From Sialis fuliginosa (taxonomy: Eukaryota > Arthropoda > Insecta > Megaloptera > Sialidae): a stretch of 64,000 bases of DNA. The position numbers and the translations under genes were made by a program. Below are positions 51,383 to 62,485 of this stretch, one piece after another. Location of the stretch: assembly GCA_961205875.1 (NCBI GenBank), contig OY540809.1, positions 21,774,267 to 21,838,266 of the forward strand, in the 5' to 3' direction. Positions within the stretch are counted from its first letter, which is position 1. Each line of letters starts with the position of its first letter. A model generated the notes under the pieces. That model did no database searches. It saw only the letters and a program-made list of their open reading frames with translations, and was not told where the DNA came from.

Positions 51383-51730
51383 GTGAAGTTTCTAGTCAGA
51401 TATTTCCTGATGTATGTATAGCCATTTTGATGATAATGTATTATAATATGATATAATTATATAAGTTTATAACTTTAATTTAAACAGCTTATTTAATCTT
51501 ACTTACACATAAAATATTACAAATATTTCTTAATTTAATATTTATTATGTTAGGAAGCGAAGAGTCCGGTATTATATATTGAGCTAACAATATTTGCAAG
51601 CATTTTAAAATAGCATGGCTTAGCCATAAACTTTTAAAAATGTATTAATTAATAAGATTGTCAACTTTGTCAATTTTAGTAATAATAGTGATTATGTTAG
51701 TAGGTACGTACATTAATTTGAAAACATCCA

Positions 51731-52561
51731 TATACTTATAAATGAGAAAGTGTGTCTGCCTGTCTCTCTGTCTGTTTGTTACCTTTTCATGGCTAAACCG
51801 CTGAACCGATTTTGATAAAATTTGGCAGTTTTATAGCTTGCATCCCGAGGACGGACTACTACTACTTTATATCTCGAAAATTCAACCCCTAATGAATTGC
51901 AAGGGGGTGGAAATTTTTTAATTTTTTTAGTAATTAATATTTTACCCCCCGTTACATATGAAGGGTTGTAAGTGGTTTTATTCGATCCGGCGGGAAAATA
52001 CTACGGGGTGGTGGATCAGGAGGTAAAACAACCCTCTATCTCGCATAGGAGCCGAGATATTTACGATTTTGTATAATGAAAGAAAACTAAAAATAAGAAA
52101 AATTTAATATTTCACCCTCTGTCACATATGAAGGGTTGTAATTAGTTACATTCGATCTGGCGGGAAAAATATTACCGAAGAGAGGTTAATAGGGGAACAA
52201 AACAACCCATTATCGTACATAGGAGTCGAGACTTATATTATAAATGCGAAAGTGTATCTCTCAGTCTGTCTATTTGTTACCTGCTTACGGCTAAACCGCT
52301 TTACGGATCTTAATGAAATTTGGCAGTGAGATAGCTTGCATTCCGAAGAAGGGCATAGACTACTTCGTATCCCGAAAATTGAAACCTTACGGGATTGCAA
52401 AAGGGTTGAAAAATTTATACGGGGAATTTTTTTTTAGTAATAAATATTTCACCCCCTGTCACATATGAAGGGTTGTAATTAATTTTATTCGATCCGGCGG
52501 AAAAAATATCATGGGGATGGGTTTCGAAATCCACGCGAGCGAAGCCGCGGGTAGCAGCTAG
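51731..52561 (-). repeat. SINE-like family B, two head-to-tail copies
   Basis: Copies start at about 51731 and 52233. Between and within them the block ACATATGAAGGGTTGTAA with GATCCGGCGGGAAAA recurs near 51952, 52124 and 52460. It ends AGCGAAGCCGCGGGTAGCAG. Confidence 0.72.
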
Positions 52562-53440
52562 TAATAAATAAATGACATAACCTTACTTAATAATTATATT
52601 ATTTTCTTACATTCACAAAAGAATACATAAATACAAAAATTGAAAAAGATATTCCACAAATAATAAATAATACTTACATTTATACGTTACTACGTTACAT
52701 TAATACGTTAATCGTACAGTTATAATTTTTCAAAATTAAAAATATTCAATTTCAACAAACAAAACTGTTAGTTGATGTATGTCTGATATAAATAAATAAG
52801 TATGTTCCACATTTTTTAATGTAAAAGTACCAAATGTTATCTTGATTAAAGATGTAACGTAATGAAACAGAACTTAAGATAAACATTCAATAATTGTAAT
52901 TTGCAAAAAAGGCATATCTTTGAATAAATTAATTATATTTTAATTATTTAAACAATTGATTTGTTGGGGGTGCTAAATGGTATACCTAAATGAGTGGAGT
53001 AATTTTTGTTCATATAATCTTATCGTTTAGGAATAATAAAATAAAAACGAAAAATACTTCAATATTCAAGGATTTTGCAATTAAAATTGGGGTCGAAAAT
53101 AGCAAAAAATAACGTAATGTAGTTTATAAACTGCCCTTAAGTGGGTGTACTTAATACATAGCAATATATACAAAATAGTGAGAAAATTAATATAGTATTG
53201 TTTAAATTAAATAATTTTACTTAATACGTTAATCCTGGCCTGTAATATTGTAAGCAAATCTTACAACTCACTTCTAATTGTTGAATCGATTTGAAACTTT
53301 GCAAACTTATACAAATGTGGTGACAATACAATAATATTATGGTGATAAGCCCAAGCGTGGTTATTAGTTTTTTAACCAAGATTTTTCTTTAAAAAATTGC
53401 AAAACTTGGTGTCAAAAATTGCAGATGTTCTTTTTGAATT

Positions 53441-53500
53441 TTACTTGGCGTCATGCATTTGTTGTAAGACAACAAAATACGAACCAGCTGATTTTATTAT
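53441..53500 (-). CDS. Odorant receptor exon 8 (last, 20 codons)
   Basis: Residues 407-425 plus TAA, encoding 'IIKSAGSYFVVLQQMHDAK'. The acceptor is a pyrimidine tract then CAG|ATAATA. This is the usual short terminal exon that completes membrane segment seven. I saw no confident polyadenylation signal close behind it. Confidence 0.9.
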   Translation of the reverse strand: MIKSAGSYFVVLQQMHDAK

Positions 53501-56500
53501 CTGAAAGAAAAAGTTTAAAACTATCAGTATACTAGGTAATATAACAAACAAAATACAGATTAGTAAACACTGGTGACCTGGTGATAAAAAACGTGATTTG
53601 CTGGAATTAAAAAAAATTGCAGTACGAACGTAATAATTATTATCAGAAACGTTTTATTGGAATTGACTTTTTCAGATTTGTCATTCAGTGTACGATTTTA
53701 CAATCATTTCAATTCGTTCGATGGAACTGATTATATTGAAAACAATATTGGAATTTGATATATTTCGGCAGGCAATTCTAATTTATTTTATTTAACGTTA
53801 GTCTGATGGCACGATAAGATACTTTATTGATTTCAGATATTTCGTAACGATTGATTGATATAATTAAAAAAATTATGTATTAATTAAATTCTCGATCTCC
53901 CCTTTGAAAAATGTAGATCCTCAAATTAATATTCAATAAATATTAACTTTGCAAGTAGTTTTTAAATTTTAAGACTACGTAAATATAATTTTCAGGTAAA
54001 ATTTATAATAGTAAAAATAATAAAAAACTTAAAAAAAAAGACTTCTAAAAAAACTAAAAACACTAAAAAGTATATAAAATGTAAGCAAAATATAAAACAT
54101 ATTGATTATTTGGGGGGGGGGGAGGGGGGGACACTATCAATTTGCACCCCGGGTGTCGCTACTGACTGTGTAGGTAATTATATTTAATTGTAAAAGGTAA
54201 CTTTTATAATTTGTTTATGTTAAAAGATGTATAAAATGTAACAATAATATACCTAATTCGTTAAATTGAAATAAGTAAAAGATATTTCATTATAATGTCT
54301 ATATCATAAAATTATTTAAATTATTCAACCTAACTAAATATAATTAAATTCTTTAACATCACGAGAAAATAGAAACAATAAAAAGCAAGACAAAATATAA
54401 CCAACTAACCGCCATGAAGGTTTCCATCGACAGACTGAATATTTTAGCGGCACTGACTTGAAGGGAGGTCTTCGTGCACAGCATGAAAAACTTGATATTC
54501 CACTTGAATGCCTCGGAACATTCATACCAACGAGACGTGTAGGCTGCTTCTGTCAAACGGGCACTCTACAAAATAATTTACTTAAGTTGTCAACTCTTAG
54601 TTACGGTTCTCGAATAGATTTACAAGAAAACAGGTAAAATACAGTTGGCAGGATTAAGGTTACTAGCCTAGTACCCCTTTAGTTGTAAACAATTCGTAAT
54701 TTTTTTTTTTCAATAAAAAAAAAGATTTAATTTTGAAAAATGTAGTTTTTAATTTACATGCAGAGCATACATTAAATGGAATTTTTTAAATTGTTAATAA
54801 TTAAAAGTAAAAAAATAGATATAATTTGGCGATTGCAGTATCCTTAATATATACTATGGCCTCGCCGACTATAGTTGCACTCGCACACGTTGTTTGCCTG
54901 TGAGTTGCACTCTATTACTGTAACGGATGATTTGTTCACGCGTATTTACAAACATGCTGTCATGACTGTCATGTATTTCTAGTTTTTCATTACTTTGAAT
55001 AAACCTGGTTCTGAAACTATATGTGAATGTATGTGTTTTATAATTGTATGGTATTTAAAAGGGTGAAGTTTCGAATAATCAGTGTTGAAAACGTATCTGT
55101 ATAGAATTGTTGTGTAGAATTTCAATAAATAGAGCACTTCCGGCGAGTTCTCTCATTTACCGTGTATTAAAAACTCTATTTTTAATATCCAATTTCTCAA
55201 AAACCATACGCCCAATATTATTTTTAAAAATTAGTGAAATATATGAGCTTATTTTAATAAATAACATATTAAAATTTTAGACTTTTATCTATACATTGCT
55301 CTAATGATCGAATAACCTTAAATCAGTATTCTTAACTTAATTCAAATTATTTATTTTACAATTAATCTCAACATTACTTAATGTCTTAATGTCCAAATTG
55401 TAAAATATTAATGTAAAATTATTTTATGGTAGAATTTAATATTATTAAGGGGACCATTCCATTTCGATCACTAATCTATTGTATTTACTTTAATCTTTTA
55501 TTTTGAATAATACCCACCTTAAATATTATTTCATTTCCATACCAGCACCATAAATATATTTCCAGTAACATACAACTTTGATATAATACCATTGACATGA
55601 ATTGCAAACTTAAAACTGGCACCTGAAAATATTGACAATTTATATTTAAGATTGTATCATAATGTAAAGATGCATTTTCATGCTGACGTTTGTTTTCGAG
55701 CATTAAATCTTATAATGTGACCGAATTTTAGTACTAAATAATCATTTTCCCATGTTATTTAAATGGGAAACGAGACTCCCCCTTAAAATTTAACTAAAGG
55801 GAATTTTTCGACGATGATTTATTTTAGGTCAAAAACTAACGAATTTCGTAACGAGAACAAAATGTTTTTTTTGACACACCCTACTGTGCACGTGAGTACG
55901 TTTGATGCTACAACGAGCGTTGAACGTCAACATGAAAAAGTACCTTAATATTTTATTACCAGTGTCATTTGAAATGTTGTTATACAAATAATAACAACGC
56001 TAACTGTAAATTGAACAAATATACAAATGTTAAATATTTCTTCGAATTCTTCTACATAGCTGAAATAAAAAGAATAAGAACTCAACATAAAGAAATAATT
56101 GATTAAAGAAAAAATGTAACCTTTTTTACCTTTTTATCGCTCGATGGTGTTTTATTACTTCTTTAAATTTTTGTATCAATTCATAATCCATTTTTTCATC
56201 ATGATTTAGTTGATTGAGCGGAAACAATTCTTTCGTTTCTATTTTACTGAATAAAATTAAAAAATATATAATTGGATGATACAAAAGAGAAAACTCTTAC
56301 CAACTTCAAATGTAATTTCGAGTTTTATCAAGCTACACATATAGGGTGTCCCATAAACATACCGAACAACTTTCAGGAGTTGTTGCGGACAATCGTTTTT
56401 AGGTTTCCGTAGAAAACTAGGAAACCTTATAGTTTCGCCATGTCCGTCCGTCCGTCCGTCCTCAAAAATTTTAAGCAGATTAAGATGAAATTTGGTATAC

Positions 56501-59500
56501 AGACGAAGACTGATAACACAAAAACAGAAATTTTTTGGGCCCCTTTTCCATAGACTGAAAAGTATTAAAAAAAAAAAAATTCACTTAATTCATTAAGTGG
56601 GGAGTTTTTAGATAGGTCTCCTAAAATGCAATAAAAAATGCAATATGACATTTTGATTTTAACCCTTCAGTCACGATATAATTGCGTTCAAAGTCGTGAT
56701 AAAAGCGTCCCCCCCACCCTAATTTCTAAACTATCAATTTAAAAAATCTGAAAAAATTCATGAATGTAGCCTTTAATTAGTACTTCCACTGAAAATTATA
56801 ACAAACACTGTCAAAATTATTTTGGCCCCCACTCCCATTGACTGAAAAATGAACTCACAATTTTTGTTTAACATATCCCATTGAATGTGATGTCATTGGA
56901 TAGGTATCCTTAAATGCAACAAAAAATGTTAAATGATCTTTTGATTTTAACCCTTCAGTCACGATATATTTGCATTTAAATGTCGTTATCAGAGCGCCCC
57001 CCCCCCTTAATTTCTAAACTATCTTTTCAAAAAATCTGAAAAAAATTTAGAATGTAGCTTTTAATTAGTACTTCCACTGAAAATTATAACGAACACTGTC
57101 AAAATTATTTTGGACCCCCCTCCCATAGACTGAAAAATGAACTCACATTTTTTTTTCACTTAACCCATTGAGTGGAATGTCATTAGATAGGTCTCCCAAA
57201 ATGCAACAAAACTTGTTAAATGATCTTTTGATTTTAACCCTTCAGTCACGATATATTTGCATTTAAATGTCGTTATCAGAGCATCCCCCCCACCCTAATT
57301 TCTAAACTATCTATTCAAAAAATCTGAAAAAAATTCAGAATGTAGCTTTGAGTTAGTACTTTCACTGAAAATTATAACGAACACTGTCAAAATTATTTTG
57401 GACCCCCTCCCATAGACTGAAAATTGTTCTCAATTTTTTTTTCACTTAACCCATTGAGTGGGGCATCTTTAGATAGGTCTTCTAAAATGCAACAAAAAAT
57501 GTTATAAGACCTTTTGATTTTAACTCTTCAGTCACGATATATTTGCATTTAAATGTCGTTATCAGAGCGTCCGTTGAAATAATTCTTGTTTATAAATCGT
57601 AATGACTACGGAAACCTATCATGTGTGTGCCCAACAGGCACTTGGCCATTTTATTTGTTAATAAACCCATGTTGACAAACGAGCGGACCCCGCACAAAAG
57701 CAATGGATTTTACCTTTTTACAGGACAAATTGTGACACTTTGACATGTAATTATCTATTTTTTTATTCTATTGCGATTTACATATAAAACAATGCAAAAT
57801 GAATGTACGCGATAGTCGTGCTGCTGAAAGTCACTAGTGTGTAAGGGGTCTAAATAGTGTTGTACAATACCTTTGGCTGTTTTCAACGCCATCTAAGTTA
57901 TTATTCGAATTCGAACCATGGCTTGTAGTGGCAATATCGTTTTGAATATTTTCTAAACGATGCGTTAATATATCTAGCTGCGCGCATGCGTGACACATAA
58001 ATCCACTGATCAAAGTGTCTATAGAAATATTAGAGAAGCCATTGGCAAGTACACAGCTCATCTGGTAAATGTATGTCAATTGGAAAATTATTGAACTTTG
58101 TGTATAATCATACGGAATATAAACAACAAGAGGAAGTATTTTATGGTTGCTACCTGAAAAAAAATTGAATTAGAAAATTACAGCTATAATTGACTAGCCT
58201 TAATATTGTTAATAAAATAGATATACAATTAGAATAGGGTTATATTTGACACTATTGATAATAAATTCTAAAATGTTGTAAAAAGTATAGTAAGGTTATT
58301 TCGTCTGTTTTCGACCATTTATTGAATCAAAATATCGAAAAAAAGCAATATAGATATACACTTATATAAAAAATGTGTTCCTGAAAGACCTTGAATGTCT
58401 TAACAGCACACAAACACACACACGAAAGCTGAATTTTTTTGGTAAAAAATTGGTGAAATCGGAATTTTCAGCTTTTTATCAAATTATTTTTTTATTTTGG
58501 CCTACAACGCGTTTTAAGGTTAGAAAACGCATTCGAAAGTTTAACACCATTTAGTACAATGCTAACCTAATGCTGCTCATATTAGTTGTATGATTACGAT
58601 TTTGGCAACAGTTATATCAAATCTAGAGGTGGTGGATGAAAAATTCAATATGACGCATCCAAATGGCGGAAACTGGGAAAATATGGGTGGGCAAACTTCT
58701 TAACGCCCTTCTTTCAAATGACGGAAACAATAAGCAAGTTACGAAATTTTAAGAAATTGAACCTTATGAAGACAGTATTATTAGATCTTTTTAATGTTTC
58801 CAATCATACCATCTGACATAAGTATAGTGGTCATGTATAGACCGCTATCTTGCCTTCACTGGTTGGTTATATACTGCTGGGTCGGTAGACCTTTCTATTG
58901 CCTTCAGTTTCCGCCATTTGGATGCGTCATATTGAAATTTTCAATAGTGTTACTTGTTAGTTTTGTCTTTTCTTTTTTGTAAGCTTTAATCAGCAGATAT
59001 TAGGTGTGAACTGTAATTGCACTTTATATCAGAGTATATTATTCCTTAGTAAGGATTTTATAGCAGCGTTAATTTCAAATTGACCATATAAAATTTAAAA
59101 ACGACTTTTAACGAAACACAATTTTTGTATAAACGAAACTTTAAAACCGTGATTTCACATTATGTATCCTCATAACCTTTCGTAACAAAATATCATTGTA
59201 CCTTTAAAAACCGTGCGTGTAATTTTTTGGCAAGAACAAAAACAATATTCACACAAAAAACTTAACTATGTACCTTCTAATAACGGGAACAAAGCCCATA
59301 GCAAACACGTTCCTACGCAGAATGATAAAAATATTACGGTTATAGCTTTAACAGTCTTCATATTACTTCTAATGATTCCTACATGGGCGTCACAGCTGGG
59401 AGAAAATTGTTCAGAGTTCAACATTGCAGCTAACTTTTTAATACGTGGCCGGTTATTGAAGAAATATATGAATTTTACAAACTGTGCGACGTGGGTTAAA

Positions 59501-61181
59501 GTAAGAAACGAGGCTTTTACCATCTTTTCTATGTCGCCCCATACCTGGAAAATTTCATCAAATTATTATTTCTCATATAAGTTACAATTTGGGTGTCGCA
59601 TTGTGAAACCTTTACACGAATATTTTCTTAGATAAAGACACTTTTTCGACAAAAGTTGTCACGTTTCAAAGGGGAAGTAAAATTATCTTATTAATTTATA
59701 AACAAATATACATCTAATAAAATATCCTGACTGACTGACTGATTCATCATGTCTCCCTTTTATGATGAAACACCCACTAAGAAAGGATTTTACGAAATTC
59801 AACCCCCATGGAGGTAAAAAGGGTGTAAAAGTGTGTATGGGAAAATAATGAAAATGTATTTCAGCATTTCCTAAAATTCAAACCCTAAACCGGGTTGCAA
59901 GAGGATGGAAAACTTTTTTTTTGATATTTTTTTTTTGTATTCATTCGAATAAAACATTGCACAAATACTCTAAGGATGGGTGGGGGGATTGGTGTTAAAT
60001 TAAAAAAAAAATTATATATATTTATCCACATACCTGTTTATGATATTACGGTGAATTCGGACAAAATAATATTCAACAAATTTTTTTCACTCAACCTCTA
60101 ATAGCATGAGAGGGTGGGTGGTTATTGATATGTTTATCTGCATTAGCTTTAGTTATAAAAATAAATTCGGACCTAATGGTGGGGGTAGTCAGGGGGTGGG
60201 TTTTTGTAATTTTTAACAAGTTCCGAGATATTCACGATTTTGTATAACTAATCAATAAAAAAAAAGAATAATTTAATATTTTATCCCCTGTCTCGTATGG
60301 AGGGTTGTAATTAGTTTAATTCTATCCTAATAAACATAAACCTCTTTAATTAATTATTTTGATCAGAAAAAAGTTTGTGTACATGATATCAAACAGATAA
60401 CTGTTTCCCAAACTTACAATATGTATACACGCTTAACCGTTTGTTGACATTGATTATGCCGGCGTACGCCACTTTTTATAAAAATAAATGGGTTGAAGGG
60501 GAAGGTATTATAACACATTTTGTAATTCGTATAATTATGTATGAAATGTTCAAACAAACTGCGTTACCCTCGAAACCATTTTGTGTTCAACAGTTTTATT
60601 TGGAAAACACTGTACTGGATTATACATGTTTCAAATTAAACAAAATGGGAATATTTATCGTAAATATTACTTTTGATAAAATGTTATGCAAACTTTGGAT
60701 TTTTTTATTTTATTTAAAACGACTAACTTCAGTTTCTATTTTCTAGATCAGTGATCTCCAAACTTTTTTGATCGTTTTCCTTAAGGCGAAATTATAAGTT
60801 ATACCCTTTATGCCTATAATATAATATAACACACATATGCGTACCCCCCTGGGGTAAGCGTACTCCGCCTTAGAGATCAGAGTTCTAGATAATTCAAAAA
60901 AAAATTATTCTATTTGTTCTTCAAAACAAAGCTTTTCTCGATAAGTTAGTTAGTCGTTGTAGTTTCTGGGTATATTGAATTGTATTATTTCTTACCAGTA
61001 TAACGTATACAAGTTCCAGCGTCAAGTAGGTTAAGTAAAAGACAATGTTGTAAAATATCGAATATACAAAATATGCATCGAACTTCGAACTTGCATCTTT
61101 TTTATCTGGCGACCAAACTCCAGAAAATTTCAGTACATTTATGTTCACACTAAGTGATGATCTTGCATCGATATTAGTCAT
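53441..61181 (-). CDS. Odorant receptor (insect 7tm_6 family), complete 8-exon gene
   Basis: This gene encodes a ligand-gated chemosensory channel subunit of the insect odorant receptor family, which works in the dendritic membrane of sensory neurons with the co-receptor Orco. Eight exons on the minus strand join in phase: 61181-60996, 59544-59274, 58153-57871, 56246-56130, 56059-55960, 55622-55518, 54565-54410 and 53500-53441. They total 1278 nt, that is 425 residues plus TAA, the usual family length. Every intron has GT/AG ends, in phases 0,1,2,2,0,0,0. Hydrophobic segments fall near residues 38-62, 69-85, 128-150, about 172-206, 298-319, 328-346 and 404-418. Family hallmarks are 'YIPYD' in exon 3, 'KEVIKHH' in exon 4, 'WYGNEIIFK' in exon 6, 'SRWYECS' and 'AAKIFSLSMETF' in exon 7, and 'GSYFVVLQQ' at the C terminus. 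It is too divergent and short to be Orco, so it is a tuning receptor with unknown ligand. No disabling mutation was seen. The start ATG has A-rich context (GGAAAAATG). Confidence 0.93.
54112..54130. repeat. Homopurine G tract in odorant receptor intron 7
   Basis: G11-A-G7 followed by CACCCCGGGTGTCGC. The complement of a similar arrangement occurs at 32377-32420 (C18 and CACCCCGGGCGGTCGC), so both likely come from one repeat family. Confidence 0.55.
54410..54565 (-). CDS. Odorant receptor exon 7
   Basis: Residues 355-406. It carries 'LTEAAYTSRWYECSEAFK' and 'SAAKIFSLSMETFMA', the classic C-terminal signature. Acceptor TTTTGTAG|AGTGCC, donor ATGGCG|GTTAGT, phase 0. Confidence 0.93.
55518..55622 (-). 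CDS. Odorant receptor exon 6
   Basis: Residues 320-354, 35 whole codons. It carries membrane segment six and 'YLWCWYGNEIIFK', the conserved W/YGNE motif. Acceptor ATATTTTCAG, donor TTTAAG|GTGGGT. Confidence 0.92.
55960..56059 (-). CDS. Odorant receptor exon 5
   Basis: Residues 286-319. It starts 'SYVEEFEEIFNICIFVQF' and runs into a hydrophobic span ending 'TTFQMTL', as expected for membrane segment five. Acceptor TTTTTATTTCAG, donor CTG|GTAATA. It is needed to reconcile the phase-2 end of exon 4 with the phase-0 start of exon 6. Confidence 0.88.
56130..56246 (-). CDS. Odorant receptor exon 4
   Basis: Residues 247-285 plus two bases. It holds the soluble helix with 'ELIQKFKEVIKHHRAIK', matching the conserved HH region before membrane segment five. 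Acceptor TTTTATTCAG, donor AAAAG|GTAAAA, phase 2 at both ends. It is separated from exon 5 by only 70 bp. Confidence 0.88.
56400..57619. repeat. Tandem 286-bp repeat array bounded by AGGTTTCCGTAG ends, in odorant receptor intron 3
   Basis: Starts AGGTTTCCGTAGAAAACTAG and ends CTACGGAAACCT, so the whole unit has short inverted ends. Inside are about four head-to-tail copies. Each contains CTCCTAAAATGCAACAAAAA, CAGTCACGATATATTTGCAT and AATTATAACGAACACTGTCA. The landmark boxes near 56599, 56888, 57173 and 57459 give a spacing of about 286 bp. A (GTCC)n run follows the left end. Confidence 0.8.
57871..58153 (-). CDS. Odorant receptor exon 3
   Basis: Residues 153-246 plus two bases. The acceptor is a poly-T tract then CAG. 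It carries 'LPLVVYIPYDYTQSS', the fourth membrane region 'LTYIYQMSCVLANGF', and 'HACAQLDILTHRLENI', a strongly conserved family stretch. A serine/asparagine-rich loop precedes the donor AAAG|GTATTG (phase 2). Confidence 0.92.
58641..58939. repeat. Inverted repeat in odorant receptor intron 2
   Basis: AAATTCAATATGACGCATCC plus AAATGGCGGAAACTG (58641-58675) is mirrored at 58905-58939. Probably a small MITE; no duplication seen. It does not touch a splice site. Confidence 0.6.
59274..59544 (-). CDS. Odorant receptor exon 2
   Basis: Residues 63-152. The acceptor is ATTTTCCAG|GTATGGGG and the exon starts 'VWGDIEKM'. It carries 'FLTLTHVAQFVKFIYFF', the cytoplasmic 'RPRIKKLAAML', and a third membrane segment with 'FCVGTCLLWALFPLL'. 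It ends TTAGAAG|GTACAT in phase 1. The long plus-strand open frame over this exon is its antisense shadow. Confidence 0.92.
59720..60330. repeat. Dispersed repeat related to family B, in odorant receptor intron 1
   Basis: (CTGA)n at 59726-59742, then TCAACCCCCATGGAGG. Later TCTCGTATGGAGGGTTGTAA resembles the internal block at 51952. No coding frame. Confidence 0.5.
60749..60882. mobile_element. Small hAT-type MITE in odorant receptor intron 1
   Basis: A perfect 8-bp direct repeat TTCTAGAT (60741-60748 and 60883-60890) flanks a 134-bp unit. It starts CAGTGATCTCCAAACTTTTT and ends in the degenerate complement CGCCTTAGAGATCAGAG. It lies between exons 2 and 1 of the receptor, away from splice sites. 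Confidence 0.75.
60996..61181 (-). CDS. Odorant receptor exon 1
   Basis: Residues 1-62. It begins at an ATG and runs through 'FSGVWSPDKK' into the first membrane segment, ending 'LELVYVIL'. The donor is CTG|GTAAGA, phase 0. The open frame continues into the intron but loses receptor character there. Confidence 0.9.
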
Positions 61182-61311
61182 TTTTCCAATCAGCTGTAGG
61201 TATATGTACAGCTGTAAGATATCTACTATACAATAGCTTATTTAACTAAAACCAACGATTACTAAATTGAGTAAGTTATTAACAGTTATTATCTCAAACT
61301 GCTTTTAGTGT

Positions 61312-61560
61312 TCCGTGCTAAATGGAAACTTTATGGGATCACTTCGGTGTCCGCCCGTTCGTTCGTCCGTCTGTCTGGCTGGCGAATTTCTTTGAAACTA
61401 TTCGATGTAAAAATTTAAAATTTAGCACAGATATAAAGTGTGGTGGTCTAATTATAGACGTGAAGTGTAAAAAGTTGAATTTTGATTCTGTTGGTTAATT
61501 TCAGGGGGTTAAATTGGGAAAAACATCATGTAGAGTGTCAAATAAAAGCTTATTGAAGCA
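61312..61560. repeat. Dispersed repeat upstream of the odorant receptor start
   Basis: Starts TGTTCCGTGCTAAATGGAAA, followed by CCGTTCGTTCGTCCGTCTG. It begins about 130 bp before the receptor ATG on the transcribed side, so it may overlap the promoter or 5' UTR. Confidence 0.45.
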
Positions 61561-62485
61561 CGAATTCAACAATATATAATATGATGTATTTTTTTTTGCA
61601 TTTTTTAAAAACAAATTGCTACCCCCCACCTTTATCACTAAAAGGATCCCTCAGAAATATCTTTAAAAAATCGTGAAGATTGAGAATTAGGTGTAGATTG
61701 ATCCAAAATTATCAGGATTGAAAAAGTTTAGCGCGATCAATTGTTATAAACAATTTAATTGTTTATTTGTTTGTAACTTACAAAGAAAAAAAATTTCGAC
61801 AGGAAATATTTCTTACGATGTAAAAACAACTTTCGTTTTTCAAAATTTTCAATAATTTAAGTGGGAGGGGGGCTAATGACGCGGAAAATTAATTGTGGTG
61901 GCATTTATCTTAATTTTTTAACTATTTATTTAACCTATCAGAGCCTTAAACTCACATAATATAAAGAACAATATATTTTATTTAAATTTAAAAACTTCTT
62001 TTTGATTTTTTTAGCTATCTATTCTATTCTGGAAACAAAAAAAATCCTGTCAAATAAGATTGAATTTTATTTCAAAATCGTTCTACAGAATTGATCACAG
62101 AATGTTTTATTAAAATAACACCATCCTTTCTCTATATACTGCTTCAATTCCACCTTATCTACTTTACCCACATATATTACATCTCAACACAATTTTTATC
62201 TTACCCATACAAATTTAGAATATATCGAAAAACAAGTTACGGTTTGGTACAGTCATGCAAATATAAACAGTGTTAAAAAGAATACAAACAAGATACATGT
62301 GTTTCATTATTTCGATTGTATCGCGTAAAGCTTTTCATTGTTTATCAGAAAATTGAGACTCGCAAGGAAATTTATTATTAGAATCAACAATGTTTATAGG
62401 AATTTCTATTTTATGGTATATACGAGTACTATAGAAAAATGTAGGTATGTATTGTAATTTTAAAATTTTGTTCGATTATTTTATA

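Noticed and set aside
56400..57619. Regular repeats considered as a CRISPR array
   Set aside because: Units of about 286 bp are continuous with no short repeat-spacer pattern, and the genome is an insect's.
59213..59635. 140-codon + frame, among the longest frames in the window
   Set aside because: It is antisense to odorant receptor exon 2 and shows no motif of its own.
60441..60746. 101-codon + frame
   Set aside because: It lies in receptor intron 1, runs to the edge of a hAT target site and has no recognisable motif.
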